In this document: piece by piece, positions 24,898 through 32,913 of the stretch | Layout: every line of letters begins with the position of its first letter | Numbering within the stretch: the stretch's first letter is position 1 | Origin: Saprospirales bacterium | Lineage (GTDB): Bacteria; Bacteroidota; Bacteroidia; Chitinophagales; Saprospiraceae | Direction: 5' to 3' | Length of the DNA stretch: 38,792 bases | Assembly (NCBI GenBank): GCA_007693915.1 | Contig: RECS01000115.1 | Span: 1 to 38,792, forward strand | Notes under the pieces: model-generated | The model's database searches: none | What the model was told of the DNA's origin: nothing | Seen by the model: only the letters and a program-made list of their open reading frames with translations | Translations under genes and position numbers: made by a program

Positions 24898-25947
24898 ATG
24901 AGTATTTATAGGCAATCCTTCTTTCCACTCCTTCTTCTCATTTTTATTTTGATTATTCATTTTTCATGTAGGAAAGCTAATATTCTCAATCAGCCACCGG
25001 ATTGCATGGCAAATTCTTTTGTACTAAAGGAGTCGGAAACTGCTGTATCTGTAAATCGTTTGCTTGGAGATCAAATTGTACAAATCAATGAGTTTGAGAT
25101 CAATGAGAACAGTTTTTATGCCTATGATGGTTGTCACTACTTTATTTTGCTTGATAATGAAAAACAGACAATGAAGGTTTATCAGCGGTCGGGTAGATTT
25201 TATTACGAGGAAAGTTTTCCGGTAGAGATTCAATTGAAGAGTGTATATACAGATGGGGCAAATGTATTTATTGGGGGATATGATGGAGACGCTAAATTTT
25301 TGCAGTACAACCTTATCAGTCGCGAATGGCACCTTCCATACGTGCCTGAATTTTTGATGCAATCAGGCAAGAGTATAGATGATTTTGAAATTTATGAGAA
25401 TCAATTAATTGCCGTAGATAACATATACATCCCCCAATATTTTCTTTATTACAATCTAAATGATAACAAGGTGGTGGAATATTCCCACAAAATATTACAT
25501 CGAGCTCATATCCTCAACAAGATACTAAAATCAGAAATATCTCAGGAATATTTAGCTGTTAAAGCTATAGTAACTTCTGGTTACACAGGTCCACATGTCC
25601 TGATTGTACTTTATTCATTGGATGATATGGAGGGAAATTTTATGATACTACCTTCTAGAAGGATTAACGATTATGATACAGATCTACTTGTTGACTTCCT
25701 GCTCTATGAGAATCAAATCATAATTGCTCATAAGGGCTATGGCATTGGAAGATTAGAGATCGATGAAATGTTTTTTGATGAGAGTCCCGATATGTTTGAA
25801 ATGGATTACGAATTTTATGAACCCTACATTGAGTACATCGACCTAAAGGATTTACGAGCCTTGACCCATGTTCCTAATGACCATTATTTCATAGCTACTA
25901 CAATTCGAGTGGACGGTAATCATGAACATCATGTCTTTTCATATTAA
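24898..25947 (+). CDS. putative lipoprotein, possible beta-propeller
   Basis: A 349-residue protein. The N-terminus has Arg, a strongly hydrophobic core and HFSC, a plausible lipobox with Cys at about residue 24. The rest shows repeated strand-rich segments with internal DG/GG turns (YAYDGCHYFILLDNEKQTMKVY, VYTDGANVFIGGYDGDAKFL, YENQLIAVDNIY, LYENQIIIAHKG), compatible with six-bladed propeller proteins of the BF3164-like lipoprotein type. No catalytic motif is seen. It follows the aspartokinase-like gene on the same strand by 62 bases. Confidence 0.6.
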   Translation: MSIYRQSFFPLLLLIFILIIHFSCRKANILNQPPDCMANSFVLKESETAVSVNRLLGDQIVQINEFEINENSFYAYDGCHYFILLDNEKQTMKVYQRSGRFYYEESFPVEIQLKSVYTDGANVFIGGYDGDAKFLQYNLISREWHLPYVPEFLMQSGKSIDDFEIYENQLIAVDNIYIPQYFLYYNLNDNKVVEYSHKILHRAHILNKILKSEISQEYLAVKAIVTSGYTGPHVLIVLYSLDDMEGNFMILPSRRINDYDTDLLVDFLLYENQIIIAHKGYGIGRLEIDEMFFDESPDMFEMDYEFYEPYIEYIDLKDLRALTHVPNDHYFIATTIRVDGNHEHHVFSY

Positions 25948-26061
25948 GCTGAGTTCGATTACTGACATGGGTAGTCTTATCCAAACTTCCAAATTTAATG
26001 CCCGTAACACAACCGAGCTTGAATTTAGCTGTTAAGTAGATTGATTCATAACAGTAATAAA

Positions 26062-26433
26062 ATGGCTCAAAATAATATCTTTGGTACCGAACTGGAAAGT
26101 TGCAGTCTATCTCCGATAACAGGCTTTTTCAGAAACGGATGCTGTGAAACTGATGAAACCGATTTTGGTAAGCATACGATTTGTGTAGTAATGACGGATG
26201 ATTTTCTCAAATTTTCCATGCAGGTGGGTAATGACCTGAGTACACCCCGACCAGAGTTTGCCTTCCCTGGATTGAAGGAGGGTGATAGATGGTGCGTTTG
26301 TTTGGGCAGGTGGATTGAAGCACTCCGGGCCGGAAGGGCTCCTAAAATTGTTCCGGAAGCTTGTCACGAGGATGTTCTGGAGCACGTACCCATGCAAATA
26401 TTGATTGATTACGCATGGAATAAAACAGAATAA
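26062..26433 (+). CDS. DUF2237 family protein
   Basis: A 123-residue soluble protein of a widespread but uncharacterised family. Recognised from the conserved Cys-rich N-terminus (NIFGTELESCSLSPITGFFR then NGCCETD), HTICVVMT, GNDLSTPRPEFAFPGL and GDRWCVCLGRWIEAL, nearly the whole length of the family. I start at ATG 26062 since the family begins about here; an in-frame TTG at 26041 is less likely. A terminator follows at 26475-26511. Confidence 0.9.
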   Translation: MAQNNIFGTELESCSLSPITGFFRNGCCETDETDFGKHTICVVMTDDFLKFSMQVGNDLSTPRPEFAFPGLKEGDRWCVCLGRWIEALRAGRAPKIVPEACHEDVLEHVPMQILIDYAWNKTE

Positions 26434-26474
26434 AAAGAGTTTTTTGTAGTTTTATTTTTATTGAAAAAATGACG

Positions 26475-26511
26475 GAGCAGGAGTATTGAATTATTCTTGC
26501 TCTGGTTTTTT
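26475..26511 (+). terminator. intrinsic terminator after the DUF2237 gene
   Basis: GAGCAGGAGT (26475-26484) pairs with ATTCTTGCTC (26493-26502), with two G-U wobbles, around an eight-base loop, followed by TGG and six T. It separates this gene from the moxR operon. Confidence 0.75.
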
Positions 26512-26554
26512 CGGAGAGGACTCAAAGATTAACTTAGTAAAAAAATAGCGATTT

Positions 26555-27568
26555 ATGAGTGAAATGCTTCAGGGAGAAGAGATAAAAAAACTGGAAGAGA
26601 AAATTTTTGCGGAAAGTGCTTGGGTGGATGATTTAAAAAATTCAACAGCGAAAATCCTTGTTGGACAGCAGCAGATGGTCGAACGTTTGCTGATAGGTCT
26701 GTTAAGTGGAGGTCATATTCTGCTGGAAGGTCTGCCCGGTCTGGCGAAAACACTTGCCATCAAAACGCTATCATCAGCTGTAGGAGGTAAATTTCAGCGG
26801 ATACAGTTTACCCCTGATTTGCTACCTGCAGATGTAGTAGGAACCATGATCTATAATCCGGAGAAAAGAGATTTTGAGGTAAAGAAAGGTCCTGTTTTTG
26901 CCAATTTCATTCTGGCTGATGAGATCAACCGCTCTCCTGCAAAAGTACAGTCTGCTCTACTGGAGGCCATGCAGGAAAGGCAGGTAACCATAGGGCCAAA
27001 TACTTTTTCTTTGGAAGATCCCTTTCTGGTTTTGGCTACTCAGAATCCTATCGATCAGGAGGGAACATACCCTTTGCCTGAAGCCCAGATGGATCGTTTT
27101 ATGCTAAAAGTCATTATTGGTTATCCCAATCGTGAGGAAGAGTTGGAAATCATGAGACGAAATATAGGTGGAGATTCCACTCAGCAACGAATCGGTAACG
27201 TCACAAGCCCGGAAGTGATTTTGCGAAGTAGGGAGTTAGCTGCTCAGGTATATATGGACGAAAAAGTAGAAAAGTACATCATTGACCTGGTATTCGCCAC
27301 CCGATATCCCCAGAAATACCCAAAACTTAGTCACCTGAGGCAGTTCATATCTTATGGAAGCTCTCCACGTGCGACCATAGCATTGGCAAAAGCAGCAAAA
27401 TCACTGGCATTCATCAGGCGCAGAGGATTTGTAATTCCCGACGATGTTAGAAATGTAGCAAGAGATGTTCTGCGGCACAGAATAGCATTGACTTATGAAG
27501 CAGAGGCAGAGGGCATTCGGGTGGAATACGTGATTGATGAAATTTTAAAAGAACTCGAAGTCCTTTAA
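26555..27568 (+). CDS. MoxR-family AAA+ ATPase
   Basis: Chaperone-like AAA+ ATPase of the MoxR class, thought to help fold or assemble vWA-domain partners encoded beside it. Motifs: Walker A GLPGLAKT, ADEINR in the Walker B region, SALLEAMQERQVTIG, ATQNPIDQEGTYPLPEAQMDRF (sensor/arginine-finger region). Length 337, normal. It heads an operon of five genes with gaps of five bases or overlaps, together with DUF58 and vWA proteins, the standard partners. Confidence 0.95.
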   Translation: MSEMLQGEEIKKLEEKIFAESAWVDDLKNSTAKILVGQQQMVERLLIGLLSGGHILLEGLPGLAKTLAIKTLSSAVGGKFQRIQFTPDLLPADVVGTMIYNPEKRDFEVKKGPVFANFILADEINRSPAKVQSALLEAMQERQVTIGPNTFSLEDPFLVLATQNPIDQEGTYPLPEAQMDRFMLKVIIGYPNREEELEIMRRNIGGDSTQQRIGNVTSPEVILRSRELAAQVYMDEKVEKYIIDLVFATRYPQKYPKLSHLRQFISYGSSPRATIALAKAAKSLAFIRRRGFVIPDDVRNVARDVLRHRIALTYEAEAEGIRVEYVIDEILKELEVL

Positions 27569-27573
27569 GCATT

Positions 27574-28818
27574 ATGACTCATAGCCTCAAGTTTTTTATT
27601 TTACTTTTTTTCACCCTTCCTTGCATGCTGTTTTCGCAGGAGAGTAAAGTGCTTGAACCTGGCTTTTATTTTGGCTATATAGAAGAAGTTTACCCTATCG
27701 GGTTTGAAATCTTCGAGGAAGAAGGAGTTCATTCAGGAACAGTTTTTTTCCCCCTTTCAGGAGATAGTATTTTAATTGAGATAGATGATCTTGGCGACAG
27801 ATATATGCTAACTGAGTTTGATGATGGACAAGCGGTGATTGGTTTTTATTTTTTAAAAAAAGAAGGAGATAGCTGGGTTGGCAAATGGCAAAACAGAAAT
27901 AACGATCAAAATCTGAAGATGAAGATTAATAAAACAAAACCAATTTCAGATTCGAGAGATCAATTATTGATGGACCAAATCAATGAAAAGTGGCTAAAAA
28001 GGTATCGTCTTACGGGGGAGGAGAAGTGGACAGATCTACATATTTTAAGACTTGCCGGCAGTACTGCCAATGCTGTTTTATCTCATCAGTCTGAAAAGAA
28101 TCAAGCTATTTACCTCAGGGGTGATTGCATGGATTGGGAATGCAAGCAGCTGCTTTTTTTGAATAAATCAGGAGAGGAAGATCTTTTGCTGGAGGTTAAT
28201 CTCAGTGGAAATGAATTGAGTGGATTTTATTTTTTCCAAAACAAAGAAAAGGTCATAAATGCTGATTGGAGGGAGACACTTCCTGTTAGAGCAAAATATG
28301 CCTTTAATCAATGGATGGTATTTGATGCACACTATCCGGAAATTCATCCCTTGATGGCAGGAGCTATTGAGGAACGCTTGGCAGAGTGGATGAGTGCAGC
28401 CTCTGCCGATTGGTTAGCCGACACGAAAAGAGAAAATCCCACTATATGGGATCGGTTTTCGTCAAGACATTATGTATGGATCGAATTACTCCATTTTAAT
28501 GAGCAATTCCTGAGCGGTTATATTGAGTGGATTCAAAATGATGAAAGTAAAAAGATAAGTTCCTTTCTATTTGATCGGGCAAATGTGGAGTGGTATTGGG
28601 GCGAAGATCTTGAGAAAAACGGTCTTCATCCCTATTCAAATAATGATGTTCAGGTTGAAATCAATTCTAATGAAGAAGCCATTTTTGTTATTGTACCAGG
28701 AGGTTGGCAAAAAATTACCACTTTAGACAGGGTTGATGGGAGAAAGTATCATTTTTATAATTTAGAAGATTTTGAAATGCGCTTTCCCAGGAGTTATAGG
28801 AAATGGTTTAGGTTATGA
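27574..28818 (+). CDS. exported protein of unknown function within the moxR operon
   Basis: A 414-residue protein with a signal peptide ending at CMLFSQ. I recognise no family. The N-terminal part is beta-rich and acidic (GFYFGYIEEV, DSWVGKWQNRN); the middle has a stretch with HPLMAGAIEERLAEWM resembling a domain found in unrelated exported proteins; several Trp-rich turns occur. It starts five bases after moxR and overlaps the DUF58 gene by four bases (ATGA), so it is made with them. This position between moxR and the DUF58 gene is usually empty. Confidence 0.65.
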   Translation: MTHSLKFFILLFFTLPCMLFSQESKVLEPGFYFGYIEEVYPIGFEIFEEEGVHSGTVFFPLSGDSILIEIDDLGDRYMLTEFDDGQAVIGFYFLKKEGDSWVGKWQNRNNDQNLKMKINKTKPISDSRDQLLMDQINEKWLKRYRLTGEEKWTDLHILRLAGSTANAVLSHQSEKNQAIYLRGDCMDWECKQLLFLNKSGEEDLLLEVNLSGNELSGFYFFQNKEKVINADWRETLPVRAKYAFNQWMVFDAHYPEIHPLMAGAIEERLAEWMSAASADWLADTKRENPTIWDRFSSRHYVWIELLHFNEQFLSGYIEWIQNDESKKISSFLFDRANVEWYWGEDLEKNGLHPYSNNDVQVEINSNEEAIFVIVPGGWQKITTLDRVDGRKYHFYNLEDFEMRFPRSYRKWFRL

Positions 28819-29720
28819 AAGACAAACACAGGAGCATAGAGGGAAATCAAGAAGTAAGCCGCCTGTTGGCTGCCGTCCGCCGATTGGAAATAAAATCCAG
28901 GCGGATTAGTCATCAGCATTTCATTGGTGACTACAGTTCTGCTTTTCGGGGTAGTGGTCTGTCATTTGCAGAGGTTAGACCCTATCAGTATGGTGACGAG
29001 GTTAGAAATATAGACTGGAATGTGACTGCAAGGACAGGACAGGCTTATGTGAAAATTTTTGAAGAGGAGCGAGAAGCTTCATTGGTATTGGTTTTTGATA
29101 ACAGTGCATCCATGTTTTTTGGAAAAGATGGAGCAGCTAAGCGGGATATTGCCCTGGAAATTTGTGCAATTATCGTTTTCTCAGCATTGGCAGCTAATGA
29201 CAAAGTAGGTTTACTTTTATTGCAAGCTGATGATATAACTTTTATCCCTCCTGGAAAAGGAAAAAATCAGTTGACTCACGTCCTTTCCACTTTGGTAAAG
29301 GCACATCAACCTAAGATTGGTGAAACCCGAATTGGCGATGCATTGGAGTATTTACTTCGAAGAAAAGTAAGGGCAGAAAGCTGTTTCGTGATTTCAGATT
29401 TTCAATCTAAGGACTTTTCAGATGCACTAAAGAAAACTGCAATCAAATACGATCTTACAGGCATATTGATTGAAGACCTTGCTGAAAATAAATTTCCCAT
29501 TGATGGATTGATTCAATTAAGTGACCTGGAAACCGGAGCCCCAATGCTTTTAAATCAACTTTTTTCGGGAAATAGAGAGCGCAATGAAAATATAGGTGAC
29601 CGACGGTTTGAAAAAAACAAAGCTATTTTTCAGCAGTCGGGTTCAGATTTGCTAAGAATTTCTACTAATGAGCCCTATATACCGGTTCTAAAAGCTTTTT
29701 TTAAAAGGAGAGTAAAATGA
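28815..29720 (+). CDS. DUF58 domain-containing protein
   Basis: A 301-residue protein of the DUF58 family, a vWA-like fold commonly paired with MoxR. Seen: YRSGxGLxF-like start (FRGSGLSFAEVRPYQYGDEVRNIDWNVTAR), the family signature R-P-Y-x-x-G-D-x-x-R-x-I-D-W, and a metal-site sequence VFDNSASM. Start overlaps the preceding stop (ATGA) and the stop overlaps the next gene's start. Function in cell-envelope processes is presumed from the gene neighbourhood. Confidence 0.93.
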   Translation: MKDKHRSIEGNQEVSRLLAAVRRLEIKSRRISHQHFIGDYSSAFRGSGLSFAEVRPYQYGDEVRNIDWNVTARTGQAYVKIFEEEREASLVLVFDNSASMFFGKDGAAKRDIALEICAIIVFSALAANDKVGLLLLQADDITFIPPGKGKNQLTHVLSTLVKAHQPKIGETRIGDALEYLLRRKVRAESCFVISDFQSKDFSDALKKTAIKYDLTGILIEDLAENKFPIDGLIQLSDLETGAPMLLNQLFSGNRERNENIGDRRFEKNKAIFQQSGSDLLRISTNEPYIPVLKAFFKRRVK

Positions 29721-30655
29721 TGTTAGGCGTATTTCGAGTATTGATATTTCTTTCTGCTTGCTTCTTTGCTTTGGGAAGCACAGCTCAAATTAAGATAGTA
29801 GAAAACCCTGATACAGTTCTAATAGCTGATCATTTCCAGTTGACTTATGAGATCGACAACAAAGACCGTCGTATAGAAAGTGTTCAGTGGAATACCGATT
29901 TTTTCGTAGAAGATGAAGATATTGTATTGATCGAAAGTTCAGCAAGTGAGGATGAACTCAAATTCAGGAAAACACTAACTCTGGCTATATTCGATACGGG
30001 ACTCGTGAATTTACCGGTCGTAGCGACTGAAACTGTTTTAGTTGATGGTCAAATCAGCATGCAAGTTTCGGATGAACTTAGGGTCAGGATTGTACTACCG
30101 AAAGACCTCAAAGGAGAATTGCAACCCATCAAAGATATTATAGAAGACCCCGCACCCTCATTTTTATGGTTGTATTTTACCATCGCTTTATTGGTACTTT
30201 TATTATTGGTGCTCATCTGGTTGGTGGTGAGAAGGCGAAAAAAATCTCAATTACCACTCGAGCCTAAGCCTGACTATTCTGCAATCAATCCAGAGGAATG
30301 GGCCATCAGACAGATTCAGGAGCTCAGAAAAAATACAGTTGATGACCCTGAAGATGAGGAGGCTTATTTTACGCGACTCAGTTATATCTTCAGAAACTGG
30401 ATGAAAAATAGATTTGGTTTTAAAGCTATTGAAATGACGGGGAGTGAATTAATGGAGGAGTTGGATGAAAGAGAAATCTGTGATCCAACTACCCTGCTGG
30501 ATATCAAATCAATGATTGGAAAGATTGAGCAAATTAAATATGCTAAAGGAAAGCCTGATGAAGGATTCAGGGAATTATCAACCAGTTATATTGAGAGCCT
30601 CATAATAAAGCATAAACAAGAGTTAGAAAATCAAAAGGAGGGAGAAGATGTTTGA
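29717..30655 (+). CDS. BatD/DUF4381-like membrane protein
   Basis: A 312-residue protein with a signal peptide (ending GSTAQ), an exported N-terminal beta domain of about 120 residues, one transmembrane segment (about residues 148-170, WLYFTIALLVLLLLVLIWLV) followed by RRRKK, and a helical cytoplasmic tail with YIFRNWMKNRFGF. This layout is that of the BatD-like/DUF4381-type partner located between DUF58 and vWA genes. Overlaps: four bases with the gene before, eight with the one after. Confidence 0.75.
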   Translation: MMLGVFRVLIFLSACFFALGSTAQIKIVENPDTVLIADHFQLTYEIDNKDRRIESVQWNTDFFVEDEDIVLIESSASEDELKFRKTLTLAIFDTGLVNLPVVATETVLVDGQISMQVSDELRVRIVLPKDLKGELQPIKDIIEDPAPSFLWLYFTIALLVLLLLVLIWLVVRRRKKSQLPLEPKPDYSAINPEEWAIRQIQELRKNTVDDPEDEEAYFTRLSYIFRNWMKNRFGFKAIEMTGSELMEELDEREICDPTTLLDIKSMIGKIEQIKYAKGKPDEGFRELSTSYIESLIIKHKQELENQKEGEDV

Positions 30656-31664
30656 AAATCTGTTTAAGTGGGGTTTTGAGCAGCCACTGTTTTTGCTGTT
30701 GATTGTTCCATGGCTATTGATTCTATTATGGAAAAAAAACGGTGGATATTGGCAGGATAAAAGTCAGTCCGGATTCCTTTTTCCTCTAACTAATGCAGAT
30801 AGAAATACATCTGAAACTGTTTGGTCACGTGTTTTTTATAGAAAAAAATGGTTCTTAGATCTTGCTATATTGATGTTGATTTTAGTTTTAGCAAGACCAG
30901 GAAATTTCAGTGAAGAGATGACAATTGAAGGAGAGGGAGTTGATATTATGATCGCCATAGATCTTTCTAGTTCCATGCTTGCTACAGACTTTTACCCGGA
31001 TCGTCTCGAGGCAGCAAAAGAATTATTGGCAGATTTTATTGACAGTCGTCCTGTGGATAGAATTGGTATAGTCGCATTTGCCGGGGAGAGTTTTACCCTT
31101 AGTCCGTTAACCACTGACCACAGTATGCTAAAACAGCTCATTCCGGAATTGCATTGTGGCATGATTGCAGATGGTACTGCTATTGGAATGGGACTGGCAA
31201 CAGCACTTGCTCGTATGCGGGATACACCACCTGAATCCGGACTAGTGATTTTACTTACTGACGGGGTAAACAATACAGGTACTATAGAGCCGATGACTGC
31301 TGCGCGTATGGCAGAGCAAATGGGAATTACCCTTTATTCTATTGGAGTTGGGTCTGAAGGTATGGCTCGTGCTCCCATCAGGAGGAATATAGATGGTTCG
31401 CTTGTATTTGGAAATGTTCGGGTGGAAATAGATGAAGCATTGCTAAGAGAGATGTCAGCTCTGACTGGTGGTCGATACTTCAGGGCTGACCGAGAGGAGA
31501 CTTTGGAGGAGATTTATAACTTAATTAATGAACTGGAAGTGTCTGAAATTACTGCTGAATCCGTTAGGTATTTTCGATCCTGGTACAGACTTCCAATGGG
31601 CTTGGCACTTTTCTTTTGCTTTTTATATCTCATCCCTGATGTGGTCTTAAAGAAATTTCCTTAA
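30648..31664 (+). CDS. vWA domain-containing protein, BatA-like
   Basis: Membrane protein with two N-terminal hydrophobic segments, a vWA domain and a C-terminal membrane segment (LALFFCFLYLIPDVVL). The metal-ion-dependent adhesion site is intact: DLSSSM, then Thr in FTLSPLTTDHSM, and the TDGVNN loop. Length is 338, like BatA of Bacteroides, where the bat genes matter for aerotolerance. No batB, batC or batE follows, so this is a shortened operon. It ends the transcription unit, and a possible terminator lies at 31854-31906. Confidence 0.92.
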   Translation: MFENLFKWGFEQPLFLLLIVPWLLILLWKKNGGYWQDKSQSGFLFPLTNADRNTSETVWSRVFYRKKWFLDLAILMLILVLARPGNFSEEMTIEGEGVDIMIAIDLSSSMLATDFYPDRLEAAKELLADFIDSRPVDRIGIVAFAGESFTLSPLTTDHSMLKQLIPELHCGMIADGTAIGMGLATALARMRDTPPESGLVILLTDGVNNTGTIEPMTAARMAEQMGITLYSIGVGSEGMARAPIRRNIDGSLVFGNVRVEIDEALLREMSALTGGRYFRADREETLEEIYNLINELEVSEITAESVRYFRSWYRLPMGLALFFCFLYLIPDVVLKKFP

Positions 31665-31840
31665 AGTTTTTAGGAATAAATTAAAGTCCGAATGAAAATT
31701 TGCCACAGTATATCTTTTGATTTAAATTAATGTGGAGGTTAAATGTTACGAATAGAATTTAATGATCGCGTGAAAAGCCATAAAATTGTGAGATAGATCA
31801 AAATATTGAGTTTTGGGAAAAGATATAAATCCAGGTATAA
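31665..31840. other. spacer downstream of the BatA-like gene
   Basis: AT-rich, without a supportable gene. Together with the repeat at 31841-31894 and the bases up to 32149 it forms a 485-base gap between convergent genes. Confidence 0.4.
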
Positions 31841-31894
31841 TGGACAAAAAGTAGGCTATTTTTGAGTGAATTTATTCAAGTGGACAAAAAGTAG
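31841..31894 (+). repeat. 14-bp direct repeat exactly 40 bp apart
   Basis: TGGACAAAAAGTAG occurs at 31841-31854 and 31881-31894. The repeats flank a palindromic TGAATTTATTCA (31867-31878). Such short repeats ending in a hairpin could be remains of a mobile element's ends. Confidence 0.5.
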
Positions 31895-31906
31895 CCTTTT
31901 TCTTTT
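31854..31906 (+). terminator. possible terminator formed within the repeat pair
   Basis: GGCTATTTTT (31854-31863) can pair with AAAAAGTAGCC (31886-31896, one bulged G), and TGAAT (31867-31871) with ATTCA (31874-31878) inside it. A T-run with one C follows (31897-31906). It could end the bat-type operon, though it lies 190 bases past its last stop. Confidence 0.4.
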
Positions 31907-32149
31907 CAACACTTTTACAGTTCAACTTAACAGCTTTAGTTTGAGAGCGTTTTACAGAACTGTACTTCCTAATCTGCAGGATTGACCCCTTTTTGAAGAC
32001 ATGAGACCTTTGTACGAAAATAATCAAAAAATAACGTAACTACTTGTAGTGTAGATGATTAAGTTGTAATTTTACTACTAAAATAAGTTATACAAATACA
32101 AATAGTGCTAATTTGAGTTTTGCTTACTATGATGTGGAGCGTCATACCT
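31907..32149. other. gap between converging genes
   Basis: No supportable gene. On the minus strand, about 55 codons stay open from about 32040 to 31876 with some lysine-rich, coding-like residues, but there is no ATG. An imperfect hairpin with TATGA and TCATA arms at about 32127-32145 sits just past the CIA30 stop. Confidence 0.35.
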
Positions 32150-32710
32150 TCAGTAATAAGCTTTTACCCAATCAATAAAAACCTCAAACTCCCCTTCCAG
32201 ACCATCTGACAGCATAATACTCATCTGCCTGATGGTATTGCTTTCCAGTTCAGGAGCCCTGACGGTTCTGCCTCTGAAGGTAGGCCTGAAATCGGAATAA
32301 CTCCAATCCAGTTCTATCCATTCATCCTGTATCGTGTCAAAATTAACTGCATAAGCTATTCCATCTAGATTCCGGTCAGTGCGAAAGCGCAAACTATAGC
32401 TGCGGCCATCGCCTTTTATCCGTATCCCAATCTTCTTAGTTTGGGAAAGGTCTTTTCCTGCTATCATTGCTCTCGTTGATGCGAATCCTCCATTGTTTCG
32501 TAGTGACAAATTACCACTGAACCAACCGTAATTGTCTTCAGTGATTTGGATCTTACTGTTGGATACACCACCCATTACACCATCGTTTACTATGACCCAC
32601 CGCAGATGACTGGCAGGGTTAAAATCTTCCAGAATTATCGTATCCTTTTCAAACTGAGAAGGGAGGAAAAGTCCGGAAAAAGAAAGCAATAAAAAGTGTA
32701 CAATAGCCAT
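32150..32710 (-). CDS. CIA30 family protein
   Basis: A 186-residue protein of the CIA30 fold, a beta-sandwich found in mitochondrial complex I intermediate-associated protein 30 and in many bacterial proteins of unclear function. The diagnostic VNDGVMGGVSNS motif is followed by GNLSLRNNGGFASTRA, IRIKGDGRSYSLRFRT and the C-terminal QMSIMLSDGLEGEFEVFIDWVKAY. The first ~18 residues are hydrophobic and may act as an export signal. The ATG is directly next to a 19-base palindrome. Confidence 0.9.
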   Translation of the reverse strand: MAIVHFLLLSFSGLFLPSQFEKDTIILEDFNPASHLRWVIVNDGVMGGVSNSKIQITEDNYGWFSGNLSLRNNGGFASTRAMIAGKDLSQTKKIGIRIKGDGRSYSLRFRTDRNLDGIAYAVNFDTIQDEWIELDWSYSDFRPTFRGRTVRAPELESNTIRQMSIMLSDGLEGEFEVFIDWVKAYY

Positions 32711-32729
32711 TAGTCAAGAATTTTGACTA
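32711..32729 (-). promoter_or_regulatory. palindrome abutting the CIA30 start codon
   Basis: TAGTCAA (32711-32717) and TTGACTA (32723-32729) are perfect complements with five bases between them. The inner edge touches the start codon, covering where a ribosome would land, so an operator or a translation-blocking hairpin is possible. The 200-base gap to the dehydrogenase gene otherwise shows nothing. Confidence 0.4.
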
Positions 32730-32913
32730 TAACAAGCAAAGAGGTGTTTGGGTTTTGCATTGGTCACAAGCTGGTATATTCATGAGAACAATCGACTGCA
32801 ATCGATTTTGGAGTTTCTTTCCATTCAATGAGCTAAAGGAAGCCTAATTTAACCTTCGTAAAGAAGATCAAGCACAAGCATTTTTCCACGTTTTTTTACT
32901 TAGAATCTACTCT

